Notes: generated by a model not told the origin, from the letters alone. Positions 43,108 to 52,484 are shown, counted from the stretch's first letter. The stretch is 64,000 bases of DNA from an uncultured bacterium (GCA_902770045.1 CACXRO010000001.1:48056-112055), one strand, 5' to 3'. Program-made: numbers and translations.

Positions 43108-45966
43108 TCACTTCACCTCGAACACTTTCATCACCTCGTCTCCGAAGTGGTTGATGACCTTTACCGCAATCTGCCCGGACCTCGGACGCGCGAACGGACG
43201 GGACACCGTCTTCGCGACCGTCTCCCATTCCTCCTCGTCTATGTCGTTCTTCAGAAACACCTTAAACGCCTTGTACACGTCGTCTCGCCCTGGGAAATAA
43301 ACCTGCCTCGCGATGAACGACTCGCCCGAATAGTCCGTGTCGAGCATCCAGCAGTCGATGGCGTCGGCGTTGTCGCTACGCACCTCATCCCGTTTCGGGT
43401 CATAGACATCGACACCTTTGATAGCCACCGTGTATAGGTCGTCCTCAGTGTGCGTGACATCGATATCCGGTTCGCCGAAGATGACGAACGGATTGCCGCT
43501 ACCAGTCTCCTTGAGGTCGGTCGACATGTGCAAGTCGCTGTTCATCCGCGCCTGAAGCACCTTGAGCCGCCCCATCGCAGAATCGCTCCCCTCCTCCACA
43601 TACGCCTCGAAGTTGAACGCACAGTAGACAAGCACGTCAAATCCGCACTCCAGCGCCTCGCGCGACGCGTTCTTCATGTCGAGCCGCGTCACCGAACCAA
43701 ACTCAGGGCCGAACGCTACTGCATACCTCTTCGACTTCCCGTTTTCCGAAGCCGCGCCCCAAGCCTCGGCAACGATGTATTTCCCGTTCGCCCACGGCTC
43801 CACGCTCGTGAACTCAATACGGTCGCCCTTCCGTGCCTGCTTGATTCCGTTCTTTCGGAGCGTCCGTATCATGCGCGTGATGTAGTTCGCGCCGTTGCCA
43901 TAGTCGATGTCCTTGGCAAGCTTCATCGCAGGATCGGAGAGCGTCCCGTCCGCCTCGCTCACGAGGGCGCGCACCGGCGCGACGGACTCCACTGTGAACG
44001 GTCCCGCCACACGCACTCGCTTCTTGTCCTCATACGGCTTGTCGTACAGATATTCCATTTCCGCTGTTCGCGCGATAGAGTCGTCTATCTCCTTCTGTCG
44101 CGCGCGCTTCAGTTTCATGAACTCTGCATGAAGCTTCTTTGCCTCGTCCGACCAAGCCTCCAATGCCTCAAACGGCACCTCCCATTCCTGAAACTCCGGC
44201 CGCGCCGTTTTCTCCGCCAACTCCTTCCTCAGCCTATCGCTCTCCGTCTCGTACTTCTCCCAGATTGTGTCAATCTCCGAGTTATTGGCAATCGCCTTCA
44301 GCGTGATGTGCGGGACACGCTCATAGACAAATCCCTGCGAGATCTTGTTGAATGTCGGACGTTGAATCACCCTTCCAGTAATCTCCATCTCCTTCTTCAA
44401 CCCCGCCTCCGAGTCAGCAAGCAGATAGTACGGATACTTCGACGTCATAATTCGCCGCCTTGCAAGCGCAATCGCCACACGCGACGTGTCGATTGTAATC
44501 CAACGACGCCCCCACTGCTCGGCCACATACGCAGTTGTTCCCGAACCGCACGTTGGGTCAAGAACGAGATCGCCAGGATCGGTACACATCAGCATGCAAC
44601 GCTGAATAACCAAATCAGACGTCTGACATACATATCTCTTTTCTGAAAACGTGCCTATTATAGTGTCTCCCCAAACATGATCAATTGGCATGAGTGTGAA
44701 GTCTTCGGAAAACAACTTGTATGATAAAACCTTTCCAAGTGCGACAACTCTATCCGCCCTAACCAATCGTTCCATTCCAATAGGCCAACTTGCTGCCCAG
44801 TGTCGCCCTGGCGAAGGCAAGAATTCTTTACCAGCGAATGAAAATGGAGTCATAATATCTGAAGAACCTTGCCTTGAAATATCCGCGGCACGAAAGAGTT
44901 TCAATCCATCAAATGACCCAGACTTCAGCTCGGCTTTACTAAGCCTTTTCCATGATCCTCTAACTTCTACACAATTATACGTCCCCCCGTCCGTTTTTTC
45001 TTTTCGAGCGACAAGTGGTTTCCTATACTTCATCATTGGTCTGTTTTTAGCATACCAAACGAGGAAATCATGTGTTACTCCCAAGAAATTTGCTTTTATT
45101 GAAGCCGTCTTGGCAAACGTAATCAGGCAAACATAATTTTCCTCGCCAAACACTTCATCCATAAGTGCACGCACCCTATGGACATTATCATCACTAATTT
45201 GCACAAACACGCTTCCTGTCTCACACAGCAAATCCCTCGCCACAGTCAATCTATCGCGCAGATATCCGAGATAGGAATGTACGCCGTCATGCCAAGTATC
45301 GCGAAACGCTTTTACCATTTCCGGCTCGCGTGTGATGTCCTCCTTCTTGCCGTCCTTCACGTTCGTTGATTTCGTGCTGGGTTGCCAGTTGGAATTGAAC
45401 TTGATTCCATATGGCGGATCGAAGTAAATCATCTGCACCTTGCCGCGCAACCGCTCGTTCTCGGCAAGCGAAGCCATCACCTGAAGCGAGTCGCCGAGGA
45501 TCATGCGGTTCTTCCACCCCTCCTCATGGTTGTAGAAGCAGGGCTTGGCGTTCGGGTCAAAATCCTCGGAAAGCTCGCCAAGCGTCATCTGCGCATCGGC
45601 GGCGTCACGGCGAATCGCCGACTGCCGCTTCATCTCCTCGATGAGCATGCGCGGGAATATCTTCTCCTGCTGGTAGATGTAGGGCGCGGCTGTTTCCAGC
45701 TCATTGACGTCGTTCGGTTTCTTGCCACGCCAGATGTACTGCGGATCAAGGTCGGGATCTCGCGCAGCAAATTCTTCGCCAAGCGGTGGCGGTGGAACGG
45801 CTCCATCCAAGGGATACTTTGCCGTTGGCGTAGGTGCACCAACAAGCTCTTCTGGATTGATGCCGCTGTACTCTCCTGTCAGGATCGTGGTGCGGGTGTA
45901 CTCGCGGTGCATCTCGTAGTCTTCTACCGGAGTAGGCCCCGTCGATTTCTTCTTACCCTTAGCCAT
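43108..45966 (-). CDS. Type III-like DNA methyltransferase (beta class)
   Basis: 952 residues. The N6-adenine/N4-cytosine methyltransferase motifs come in the beta order: catalytic DPPY at 183-186, and the SAM-binding motif DPTCGSGTT at 470-478. The target-recognition region lies between them, about residues 219-459. C-terminal parts carry a coiled coil (about 570-625) and a mixed domain found in large Mod proteins of restriction operons. The start at 45966 overlaps the res gene end by 8 nt and has AAGGGAGAG upstream. DNA for the recognition region is clearly AT-richer than both flanks. Confidence 0.92.
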   Translation of the reverse strand: MAKGKKKSTGPTPVEDYEMHREYTRTTILTGEYSGINPEELVGAPTPTAKYPLDGAVPPPPLGEEFAARDPDLDPQYIWRGKKPNDVNELETAAPYIYQQEKIFPRMLIEEMKRQSAIRRDAADAQMTLGELSEDFDPNAKPCFYNHEEGWKNRMILGDSLQVMASLAENERLRGKVQMIYFDPPYGIKFNSNWQPSTKSTNVKDGKKEDITREPEMVKAFRDTWHDGVHSYLGYLRDRLTVARDLLCETGSVFVQISDDNVHRVRALMDEVFGEENYVCLITFAKTASIKANFLGVTHDFLVWYAKNRPMMKYRKPLVARKEKTDGGTYNCVEVRGSWKRLSKAELKSGSFDGLKLFRAADISRQGSSDIMTPFSFAGKEFLPSPGRHWAASWPIGMERLVRADRVVALGKVLSYKLFSEDFTLMPIDHVWGDTIIGTFSEKRYVCQTSDLVIQRCMLMCTDPGDLVLDPTCGSGTTAYVAEQWGRRWITIDTSRVAIALARRRIMTSKYPYYLLADSEAGLKKEMEITGRVIQRPTFNKISQGFVYERVPHITLKAIANNSEIDTIWEKYETESDRLRKELAEKTARPEFQEWEVPFEALEAWSDEAKKLHAEFMKLKRARQKEIDDSIARTAEMEYLYDKPYEDKKRVRVAGPFTVESVAPVRALVSEADGTLSDPAMKLAKDIDYGNGANYITRMIRTLRKNGIKQARKGDRIEFTSVEPWANGKYIVAEAWGAASENGKSKRYAVAFGPEFGSVTRLDMKNASREALECGFDVLVYCAFNFEAYVEEGSDSAMGRLKVLQARMNSDLHMSTDLKETGSGNPFVIFGEPDIDVTHTEDDLYTVAIKGVDVYDPKRDEVRSDNADAIDCWMLDTDYSGESFIARQVYFPGRDDVYKAFKVFLKNDIDEEEWETVAKTVSRPFARPRSGQIAVKVINHFGDEVMKVFEVK

Positions 45967-48900
45967 TGTCTTTCTCTCCCTTGGTAAATTCATCGATAGC
46001 CGACGCATACGCGGTGCGGCAGTTCACTAGCAATTGCTCATCATTAGCAAAACCGTCTAATTCGAAGTGATCCCTGTTCAGCTCGATAAACGCCCAGCGC
46101 CCGAAGTTCTTGAGTTTGTTCACGCCGGGAATCCAGTAAGTTTCCATCGTCGACTTCTTGGCATTCGCGTCAATATACCGATAGCCCTTCACCTCAATGA
46201 CAAGATGAAGAGGGTCGTCTAATCCTTTTCCATCGTCGAGCAGCACAATGAAATCAGGCAGATACTCACGTCGTTCGCTACCGATCACATACGGAACCTC
46301 GAAGTCGAGGCCGTAGTTCTTCACGTATGCAATTGTCTGCGGATGTTCCTCGAGCACTCTGCAGAGAATCTCTTCCCACGACGAATCGCAGATTGCGTAG
46401 TTGACATGTGATTTCCCAGGGCTCGTCTCGTAGGCGATTTTCTTTGTGCGCGAAATACGGAAATTGACAGAAGAAGTGGAGCCTGTCGGCAAGAAGTCGT
46501 CCAGCAAGACCGATATCGACGCCTTGTCCTCCGCAACTGCCTTGCGCACAATCGCGTCATTGATCTTGTTGCAGGCCTCGTCCTTTAAGTTCGGCGATTC
46601 TACTACAACATCCTCAGGTACGCCTATGCATTTAAGATAGCCCTTGTCGATCCAATCAGTGAAAAGCGTCCGCACTTGTCCAAACAGACGAACGCGATCC
46701 AATGCAGTGTAGCCAGAATAGAACTTCTCGACGAAACGCTTCGCAAGCTGCATGATGATGTCAGACCTCCGACGGCCGACGCCTTCGTATGTCAGCACCT
46801 GCTTTTCGCCGATTGCGCTAGCGTTCAGCACTTTGGTCGGGCCAACTTCGTTAACCGTGATGCGCAGTTCGGAACTGTCCTTGAAGTCCGCCTCAAGTCG
46901 CACATCAGGTGAATTCGTCTCCAGATAGTATCCAAGAACGCGAGGGAAGCGTATCGTAAGCATATCGCGCTCTGGCTTTACGGCATGGACATGAATGACG
47001 TCAGGGGGCTCAATCGGAGGCGGATTCTTGATACCAGAAGCAAAGTGGAACGGTATGCCGAAGATATCCGCATACTCAGGGGCGTAGAGTCCCGTGTCTT
47101 TGCTCAACTCGTAGTTGAGGCGACGAAGTCCGCGCCCAACCACCTGTTCGCAAAGAAGTTGCGTGCCAAACGCCCTTACACCAAGAATATGCGTGACTGT
47201 GTTCGCATCCCAGCCCTCGGTAAGCATCGAGACTGAGACGACGCAACGAATCGATTCGCCCAGTTTGCCCGGCTTGCCGACAGTGTTCATCACCTCTCGC
47301 AGTATGTCTTCATCACTGAGATTTCGCGCTTTCTCCATTTCGCCACGATTTCGCAGCTCGCGCTTGAACACCTCCAGCTCTTCGGCGGCAGCTTTTTTGA
47401 AATCATCGGCAAGCGCCTCCCCGGACTCCAGCTGCGCGGAGTCGATGAGCAGAGTGTGCGGACGAGCCAATGGCTGGTCGCAGTCGTCATAATTGTCGAA
47501 GAGATCGCATGCGCCCTTCACATGCTGCACATTACCTTCGGCATCGGCAATGTCGAAACCAGCGATGAACTGGTATACTATTTTCGAGATCGCGGTGTTC
47601 TGGCAAACGATTATGAAGCACGGTGGCGCCTTGCAGTTGGCCGCCTGCCACTTCTCGAAAACTTCTTTGTAGCCTCCGTAAAGAACATTGATCGCCGTTC
47701 GCAGCAAATCCGGTATCTTGCGTGGATCAAAAGAATCGGCCTTGCTTTTGCCGCGGATGGAACAGAACGATTTGCCTTCCTTCGTATCCTTCAAATGCTT
47801 CCAAAGTTCGCGGTACTTCGGCAGTTCGGACGCTGTGACGACGTTATCGTCTATCGGAATGCGCGGCAATTTTACAATGCCGCACTCAAGTGCGTCCATA
47901 AGGGAAAAGTCGCTGACCGTCCAGGGGAACAGCGTTCCCTCCTTGTAGCCACTGCCGCTCAGGAAGAACGGCGTGGCCGAAAGGTCGACTACTCGCGCTT
48001 TCGGCATCTTGGCACGAATCGCTTCAAGGCCGGATATCCAAAGCCGCGCCGTCTCCTCGTTCTTCTTGGCCTCGTCCCGCCCGTCGGCATCGAGATCTTC
48101 CTCTTCCTCACCGATGGCATCAACAGGTCGATGTCGGTAGCAGTGATGCGCTTCGTCGTTGATCATGAGAATATTCTTGAGCCCCGCCGCATCGCCGAGA
48201 ACGCGCGAAACCATCTGGCCTTCTGTCTCGACCATCTGCGGACCATCTCCGCCATCAGGCCCCACTAGCATTGCTTTTGTCCCAGAAGAAAGCTCCATCG
48301 TGCTTTTCCGCTGAAACTGTTGGAAGTTCGTAATGATAATGCGCGCCGTCTCCATCAGCGGCAGCAAGTCTTTTGGTACGAGATTACGATGCTGGTAGTA
48401 CGATTCGTCATCATTCGGCAGCAGTACGCGCAGACGATCCTTGATTGTGATGCCCGGTGTTGTGATTAGGAATCCATTGGTAAACTTACCGCTATTTAAA
48501 CCATGTCGAGCGGCATTTATTGTCTGCCACGCAATGATCATGGCCATGACGGTTGTCTTTCCTGCGCCAGTGGCCAGTTTAAGTGCAATGCGGTATAGTT
48601 CCTTATCCGCATCATCGTTTGCTAGAGCGAGCTGTTCAAGGAACTGCCTGCCGCTCGAGGATTCATTTGCCACCTCTGTAAGCCATATCAAAGTCTCGAC
48701 TGCCTCCACCTGACAGAAGAATGGACGGATATCAGGGAAATTGTCGCCGTTTCGCCAGTGCTTCAGGAGCCGTGCAGTCTCAGCTGTTACACCCCATCTT
48801 TCGGGTGGGAGTCTACGCCATTCATCAACCTTCGCGCGAATGGAATTAATTAACTCGTTGGTAGAATATGTGGAATAGTCAACACCATTTGCCGTTTGAG

Positions 48901-49147
48901 AAAAAAGATCGCCTTGGTATTGCCCTCCCTTGACACGTCGATTAATGGCAATAGGCGACTTTAAGCTGGATGGACGACGGAACTCGTTTATCTTCTGAGT
49001 TGGGAGGTTGTCGGCATCCATCTCCCAATGCCGCCCTGGATATTCATAGGGAGAATTGAGAATTGGATTCAGTGCAAAATCCCTTGTATTAGGAACCGTC
49101 TCTTCCACATCCGTCCCTTCCTTCCGCGCCTGTTCCGGAGAGAGCAT
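45959..49147 (-). CDS. Type III-like restriction subunit: DEAH helicase with PD-(D/E)xK nuclease
   Basis: 1062 residues. Superfamily-2 helicase motifs: Walker A ATGAGKTT (192-199), DEAH (331-334), SATPFF, and motif VI EQVVGRGLRR. The C-terminal nuclease motif is YLPDFIVLLDDG with EVKGYR (Asp 965, Glu 985, Lys 987). This is the Res/BPTD_3080-type layout found beside large Mod proteins. The ATG at 49147 has only a weak ribosome-binding site. The frame stays open about 75 nt upstream, and the residues there (ending PLFFCRAGG) look coding, so a non-ATG start may exist. Confidence 0.92.
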   Translation of the reverse strand: MLSPEQARKEGTDVEETVPNTRDFALNPILNSPYEYPGRHWEMDADNLPTQKINEFRRPSSLKSPIAINRRVKGGQYQGDLFSQTANGVDYSTYSTNELINSIRAKVDEWRRLPPERWGVTAETARLLKHWRNGDNFPDIRPFFCQVEAVETLIWLTEVANESSSGRQFLEQLALANDDADKELYRIALKLATGAGKTTVMAMIIAWQTINAARHGLNSGKFTNGFLITTPGITIKDRLRVLLPNDDESYYQHRNLVPKDLLPLMETARIIITNFQQFQRKSTMELSSGTKAMLVGPDGGDGPQMVETEGQMVSRVLGDAAGLKNILMINDEAHHCYRHRPVDAIGEEEEDLDADGRDEAKKNEETARLWISGLEAIRAKMPKARVVDLSATPFFLSGSGYKEGTLFPWTVSDFSLMDALECGIVKLPRIPIDDNVVTASELPKYRELWKHLKDTKEGKSFCSIRGKSKADSFDPRKIPDLLRTAINVLYGGYKEVFEKWQAANCKAPPCFIIVCQNTAISKIVYQFIAGFDIADAEGNVQHVKGACDLFDNYDDCDQPLARPHTLLIDSAQLESGEALADDFKKAAAEELEVFKRELRNRGEMEKARNLSDEDILREVMNTVGKPGKLGESIRCVVSVSMLTEGWDANTVTHILGVRAFGTQLLCEQVVGRGLRRLNYELSKDTGLYAPEYADIFGIPFHFASGIKNPPPIEPPDVIHVHAVKPERDMLTIRFPRVLGYYLETNSPDVRLEADFKDSSELRITVNEVGPTKVLNASAIGEKQVLTYEGVGRRRSDIIMQLAKRFVEKFYSGYTALDRVRLFGQVRTLFTDWIDKGYLKCIGVPEDVVVESPNLKDEACNKINDAIVRKAVAEDKASISVLLDDFLPTGSTSSVNFRISRTKKIAYETSPGKSHVNYAICDSSWEEILCRVLEEHPQTIAYVKNYGLDFEVPYVIGSERREYLPDFIVLLDDGKGLDDPLHLVIEVKGYRYIDANAKKSTMETYWIPGVNKLKNFGRWAFIELNRDHFELDGFANDEQLLVNCRTAYASAIDEFTKGEKDNG

Positions 49148-49248
49148 GCCACCGGCGCGGCAGAAGAAGAGCGGCGCACTCCCAAGATTCAGTTTCGTTG
49201 AGGCACCGGAAAGAGCCTTGAATGGAACCGACTATGAAAGTGCACCGC

Positions 49249-49263
49249 GTGGAATTATTCCAC
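49249..49263. promoter_or_regulatory. Palindrome GTGGAATTATTCCAC
   Basis: Perfect 7-bp arms around one base, 100 nt before the res start. It is of a size bound by small dimeric HTH regulators; no regulator gene is adjacent, and the role is inferred. Confidence 0.5.
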
Positions 49264-49327
49264 ACGTGCGCACAGCCGTATTTCGCCCCACTCAGTGAAA
49301 ATTTCCGGTTTTCAACGAAGCTACTTT

Positions 49328-49345
49328 ACGTACTATTGCGTACGT
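49328..49345. promoter_or_regulatory. Inverted repeat ACGTAC-N6-GTACGT
   Basis: Perfect 6-bp arms separated by TATTGC, about 100 nt downstream of the promoter start site. A possible operator of the restriction operon. Confidence 0.45.
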
Positions 49346-49446
49346 CGGCGGATGTTGCCACCCGCCCTTGGCGATCTCCGCACTTGCGTGTCGCCGTTCC
49401 TGGGCCAGCCTGCACCCAGGAATGTGTCAAAGAGCGATTTGCGGAT

Positions 49447-49459
49447 ATTATACTATAAT
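49447..49459 (-). promoter_or_regulatory. Two-way -10 sequence (ATTATACTATAAT)
   Basis: The 13 bases read ATTATAGTATAAT on the minus strand, giving a TATAAT box on each strand. The minus box is the likely promoter of the restriction operon; no gene is seen for the plus box. Confidence 0.6.
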
Positions 49460-49474
49460 GCCCTGGCGTGGTCA

Positions 49475-49505
49475 ATGGGGCTAGGGATAATGCCATTCTG
49501 CCGCG
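49475..49505. repeat. Left copy of a 31-bp imperfect direct repeat flanking AbiE
   Basis: It matches 51379-51409 at 26 of 31 positions (common core atggggct...attctg.cgcg). The AbiEi/AbiEii pair lies between the two copies. The rest of 49460-49674 shows no gene. Confidence 0.65.
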
Positions 49506-49674
49506 GACTGGCGGGCGTAGAGGCGTTTGAAGGTGACGAGCGCCGGCGAATCAGCTAGCGCGCGCGGGACGCGCTTCAGCACTAGCGCCCGCGCATCCCA
49601 TAGCCGCCAAGTCCATGGTCACAAACTGTGATCTTGAACTGGTCTGGTCAGAGAATACGCCTTGCCGAAATCCA

Positions 49675-50580
49675 TCATAAGAGTATCCTTTCCAACGCCA
49701 ATGCATTATCTGCGAATTTCCTTGCATCCCTTTGACGCAGTGTTTCCAGGTTCATGCGTTTCCAAATGACGGCCGGAAGCTTCTCCAGCCCGGGTATGCC
49801 AAAAACGTCAGCGTCCACCTCAAGCGCGGTGAACGCCACAAGCCGTTCTCGGTCTTCTCGCGTAAGCGAGGCGTTGATGTCCGCGACAAGCCGCCGAAAA
49901 GTCGCAACATGCTCGTCGTACTCAAACGGAACGTCACTCATGCCGGCAAACTGCGAGGCAAACGTTTCAGACTGGTCGAGCATGTTCGGCGCGAGCATCT
50001 CGTGCAGCGGACGGTTGTGGCCAAGCGCCAATGCGATAAATCCGCCTTTCACGTCATCGACGGTTCCGCCCCCGCCGAAGAACTGAGCCACGTCGAAGAG
50101 GTCACGTGGATGCTGCCTGTCCAGCGCCGCGCAGAACTTGCCGCCATACAGCTCCTCACGGGAAAGAACTGCCATTTCCGCCGAAGCCCCAACGATTTCG
50201 GACATCTTGGGGGCAAGTTCAAGTTGACGGGTGGGATAGACCGTGCCGCGCAAGATGAAATTAGGTTCAACCTTGATTTCTGCTCCATTCGCAAAACATG
50301 TCATCTTGCGCGATGCATCCGTCCCGTGCATACGAACGAGGAATCCGCGTGCCCTCAGCCTCTCGGCAATGCGATCCAGCGCGGCGTTGATCTCGCGTAT
50401 CGCGGTATCGCGGCCGGACACGGGGAGAAAAGTCAAGTCAATATCTACGGAAAGACGTGGCAGGTCAAGCTCAAAGAGATTGATGGCCGTTCCGCCTTTT
50501 ATCGCAAAGCAGCTTTCCTCCGCTATCGACGGAATGCATCGCACGACCAACTCGGACTGGCGAAGATAGCGCCCTTCCAT
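49675..50580 (-). CDS. AbiEii-family nucleotidyltransferase toxin
   Basis: A 301-residue type IV toxin. The nucleotidyltransferase signature is FAIKGGTAINLF followed by LSVDIDLTFL (GG-T plus D-x-D), and the family block LSREELYGGKFCAALDRQHP and RDLFDVAQFF is complete. AbiEii proteins transfer nucleotides to tRNA or other targets and cause growth arrest during phage infection. The ATG shares TGATG with the antitoxin stop, with GGAGGGAA upstream, so the pair is coupled. Confidence 0.92.
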   Translation of the reverse strand: MEGRYLRQSELVVRCIPSIAEESCFAIKGGTAINLFELDLPRLSVDIDLTFLPVSGRDTAIREINAALDRIAERLRARGFLVRMHGTDASRKMTCFANGAEIKVEPNFILRGTVYPTRQLELAPKMSEIVGASAEMAVLSREELYGGKFCAALDRQHPRDLFDVAQFFGGGGTVDDVKGGFIALALGHNRPLHEMLAPNMLDQSETFASQFAGMSDVPFEYDEHVATFRRLVADINASLTREDRERLVAFTALEVDADVFGIPGLEKLPAVIWKRMNLETLRQRDARKFADNALALERILL

Positions 50581-51332
50581 CAATATTCCCTCCATGGCTT
50601 GACAACGACGTTGTATTTCGGCTGGAACTCCCCGTCTTTGTCGATTACACGACATCCTGAGCCAAGATCTATGCCCGAAAGGTCAACCCTCTTCGTCCAT
50701 CGATGACCAATGTCGTCGGCAAGTAGCAGAAAGACGCGCTTAGCCTTGACAGAACCGCACTTCGTCAACAGTTCAGAGACGAGTTTAGGGCGCAATGTAT
50801 CCGCAAATTCCATCAGCTGGTATAGCTCTCCAAGCGCGACCTTCTGCGGCACCTCCGCCGCAAGTTCCAAGAACGCTCGTTCCGGCGACGAAACCGCGCA
50901 CACCGCCTCGCGATGTTCAACACCCGTTTCGTCGGGGAATAGCGAAGTGCGTTTGCAGACGAATCGGCCGGCATACGCGACTGAAAACCATTTCGGCAGA
51001 CGGACACCCCGCCTGAGGTATATCTCAGCTGGCAATCCCCCAATCGGAACATACTGCATAATGCCGCGCCGGGCCAACGCAGTCTTTCCCCCGAGATGAA
51101 GCGGCAACCCAAGCTGCTCGACGAGCGCGGCGAGCGCGGCGTCAATCGACGGGACATCGCCGCTTTCGCAAAATGCTCCATTACCCAGCGAACGCAGCCA
51201 ATTCGACTTGCGGTATTTCAGCATGCTTTGGTAGCTCACACCATGTCGCCGCAGATAAACTGCCGTCACTACGCCTTTTTGATGGACAAGGCGCATGATG
51301 TTCTTTATTTTCGTGTCGTTTTCTGAACTCAT
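50580..51332 (-). CDS. AbiEi-family antitoxin/repressor
   Basis: A 250-residue protein with an N-terminal winged-helix segment ('GVVTAVYLRRHGVSYQSML') and the AbiEi domain: LHLGGKTALARRG, YVPIGGLPAEIYL, and 'AVSSPERAFLELAAEVPQ'. Antitoxins of this family repress their own promoter and block the toxin. The ATG lies 9 nt after TACAAT, so the mRNA is probably leaderless. It is first in a two-gene operon beside the type III-like restriction genes. Confidence 0.9.
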   Translation of the reverse strand: MSSENDTKIKNIMRLVHQKGVVTAVYLRRHGVSYQSMLKYRKSNWLRSLGNGAFCESGDVPSIDAALAALVEQLGLPLHLGGKTALARRGIMQYVPIGGLPAEIYLRRGVRLPKWFSVAYAGRFVCKRTSLFPDETGVEHREAVCAVSSPERAFLELAAEVPQKVALGELYQLMEFADTLRPKLVSELLTKCGSVKAKRVFLLLADDIGHRWTKRVDLSGIDLGSGCRVIDKDGEFQPKYNVVVKPWREY

Positions 51333-51341
51333 GGTTGATGT

Positions 51342-51351
51342 ATTGTATCAA
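51342..51351 (-). promoter_or_regulatory. -10 promoter box of abiE (TTGATACAAT)
   Basis: The minus strand reads TTTTTGATACAATACATCAACC followed by ATG, with 9 nt between box and start. Confidence 0.6.
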
Positions 51352-51378
51352 AAACAAAACGGGACTGCAACCACCAGC

Positions 51379-51409
51379 ATGGGGCTTGGCATCATGCAAT
51401 TCTGTCGCG
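51379..51409. repeat. Right copy of the 31-bp repeat flanking AbiE
   Basis: Partner of 49475-49505. It lies 47 bp upstream of the antitoxin start. Confidence 0.65.
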
Positions 51410-51513
51410 CTAGGCGCCGCGGGACTGCGAGCCAATTTCCCAATTATCGGCAATTTTGGAATTCTGCCGAGGTTTAAGTGATTTAGCGAATAGTGCGAAT
51501 AAAATAATCACAT

Positions 51514-51526
51514 GGGGACAGTCCCC
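51514..51526. repeat. Palindrome GGGGACAGTCCCC
   Basis: A REP-like palindrome at the right border of the accessory region, next to the native DMT permease gene. It matches the core of the palindrome at 22973. Confidence 0.75.
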
Positions 51527-51553
51527 TGCAATACATCGCGCTTCCGCGGCGCT

Positions 51554-52435
51554 TCACGACGCCAGGGCCAGCAGCGAGACGCCGGCGACGATGGCCGCGA
51601 GCGCGATTCCCTTGCGGACAAGGTTGGTCTCGTGGAAGAACCGCGCGCCCAGGAGGAACGTCAGCACCACCGATAGGCGGCGCATCAGCGAAGCGGCCGA
51701 GATTGGCGAGCCGGGGTGGGCGACCCCCTTGAAGTAGAGCCAGTCCGCGCCGGCGAGCAGGATGCCGACGAGGGGAATGGTCCAGCGCCACTCGAACGCG
51801 TCCCGTCCGAGCCGCAGCGCGCGCGACGCCGCCAGGGACAGCGCGTAGAACGCCACCAGTCCGGCCTGGAACACCAGCTGCACCGCCTCCACCGGCATGG
51901 CACGCACCTGGAACACGTACTTGTCCCAGATGGACGACACGGCGGAGAGCACCGCGCCGGCGATGGCGCACCAGACAGCGCGGCTCCTGAAGAAGTCGAT
52001 GCCCTCGTGCCGTCCGGCCCAGGAGAACGCGAAATAGCCGGCGAACACGGCGGCCATGCCGACTCCCTGCAGCGGCGACGGCGTCTCGCCGTAGAGCGGA
52101 ACGGCGATCAGCAGCACCAGCGCGGGCGCCGAGGCGCGGATCGGCGTCGCGATCGTGATCGGCAGCGTCCGCAGCGCACAGAAGGTGAACACCCACGAGG
52201 TGCCGACGATGACGCTCTTGGCGATGCCCAGCGAAACCGCCGCGCCAGAGACCGCGCCAAGCGCGCGGAAATGTCCGGTCGCCAGCAGTCCGACGGCGTA
52301 GGCGGCGAAGCCGAACGCCGTCGACGCGAGCAGTACGGGCAAAACGGCGTTCGCGCCCACGCTCGCCTTCTTGGCGAGGTCGTAGAGCGCGAGCAGCACC
52401 GCGCTCGCCAGCACCCATGACGCCCAGTCGGCCAT
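51554..52435 (-). CDS. EamA/DMT-family transporter
   Basis: A 293-residue protein with about ten hydrophobic helices in two EamA repeats: residues 5-135 ('TFCALRTLPITIATPIRASA' with the Pro-rich helix end) and 150-290 (KGVAHPGSPISAASLMRRLS). Such carriers move small metabolites; the substrate is unknown. It follows rplO by about 40 nt and the intervening hairpin, so it is probably a separate unit or a read-through gene at the place where secY is normally found. Confidence 0.85.
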   Translation of the reverse strand: MADWASWVLASAVLLALYDLAKKASVGANAVLPVLLASTAFGFAAYAVGLLATGHFRALGAVSGAAVSLGIAKSVIVGTSWVFTFCALRTLPITIATPIRASAPALVLLIAVPLYGETPSPLQGVGMAAVFAGYFAFSWAGRHEGIDFFRSRAVWCAIAGAVLSAVSSIWDKYVFQVRAMPVEAVQLVFQAGLVAFYALSLAASRALRLGRDAFEWRWTIPLVGILLAGADWLYFKGVAHPGSPISAASLMRRLSVVLTFLLGARFFHETNLVRKGIALAAIVAGVSLLALAS

Positions 52436-52458
52436 GACGGGATGCGGCGGCGGGAGCC

Positions 52459-52484
52459 TCGCCTAGGCTGCTGCGCCTAGGCGA
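52459..52484 (-). terminator. Hairpin at the end of the ribosomal operon
   Basis: TCGCCTAGGC and GCCTAGGCGA form a perfect 10-bp stem around TGCTGC. The rplO stop codon TAG lies inside the right arm. There is no U-run after it, so it may be a factor-dependent terminator or a 3'-end stabiliser. Confidence 0.55.

Larger units (their letters stand above)
49148..49446 (-). other. Long leader of the restriction operon
   Basis: About 300 nt lie between the promoter at 49447 and the res ATG. They contain two inverted repeats, GTGGAATTATTCCAC at 49249-49263 and ACGTAC-N6-GTACGT at 49328-49345, which may be operators or RNA hairpins. No complete extra gene is seen; the last 75 nt may extend res. Confidence 0.5.
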
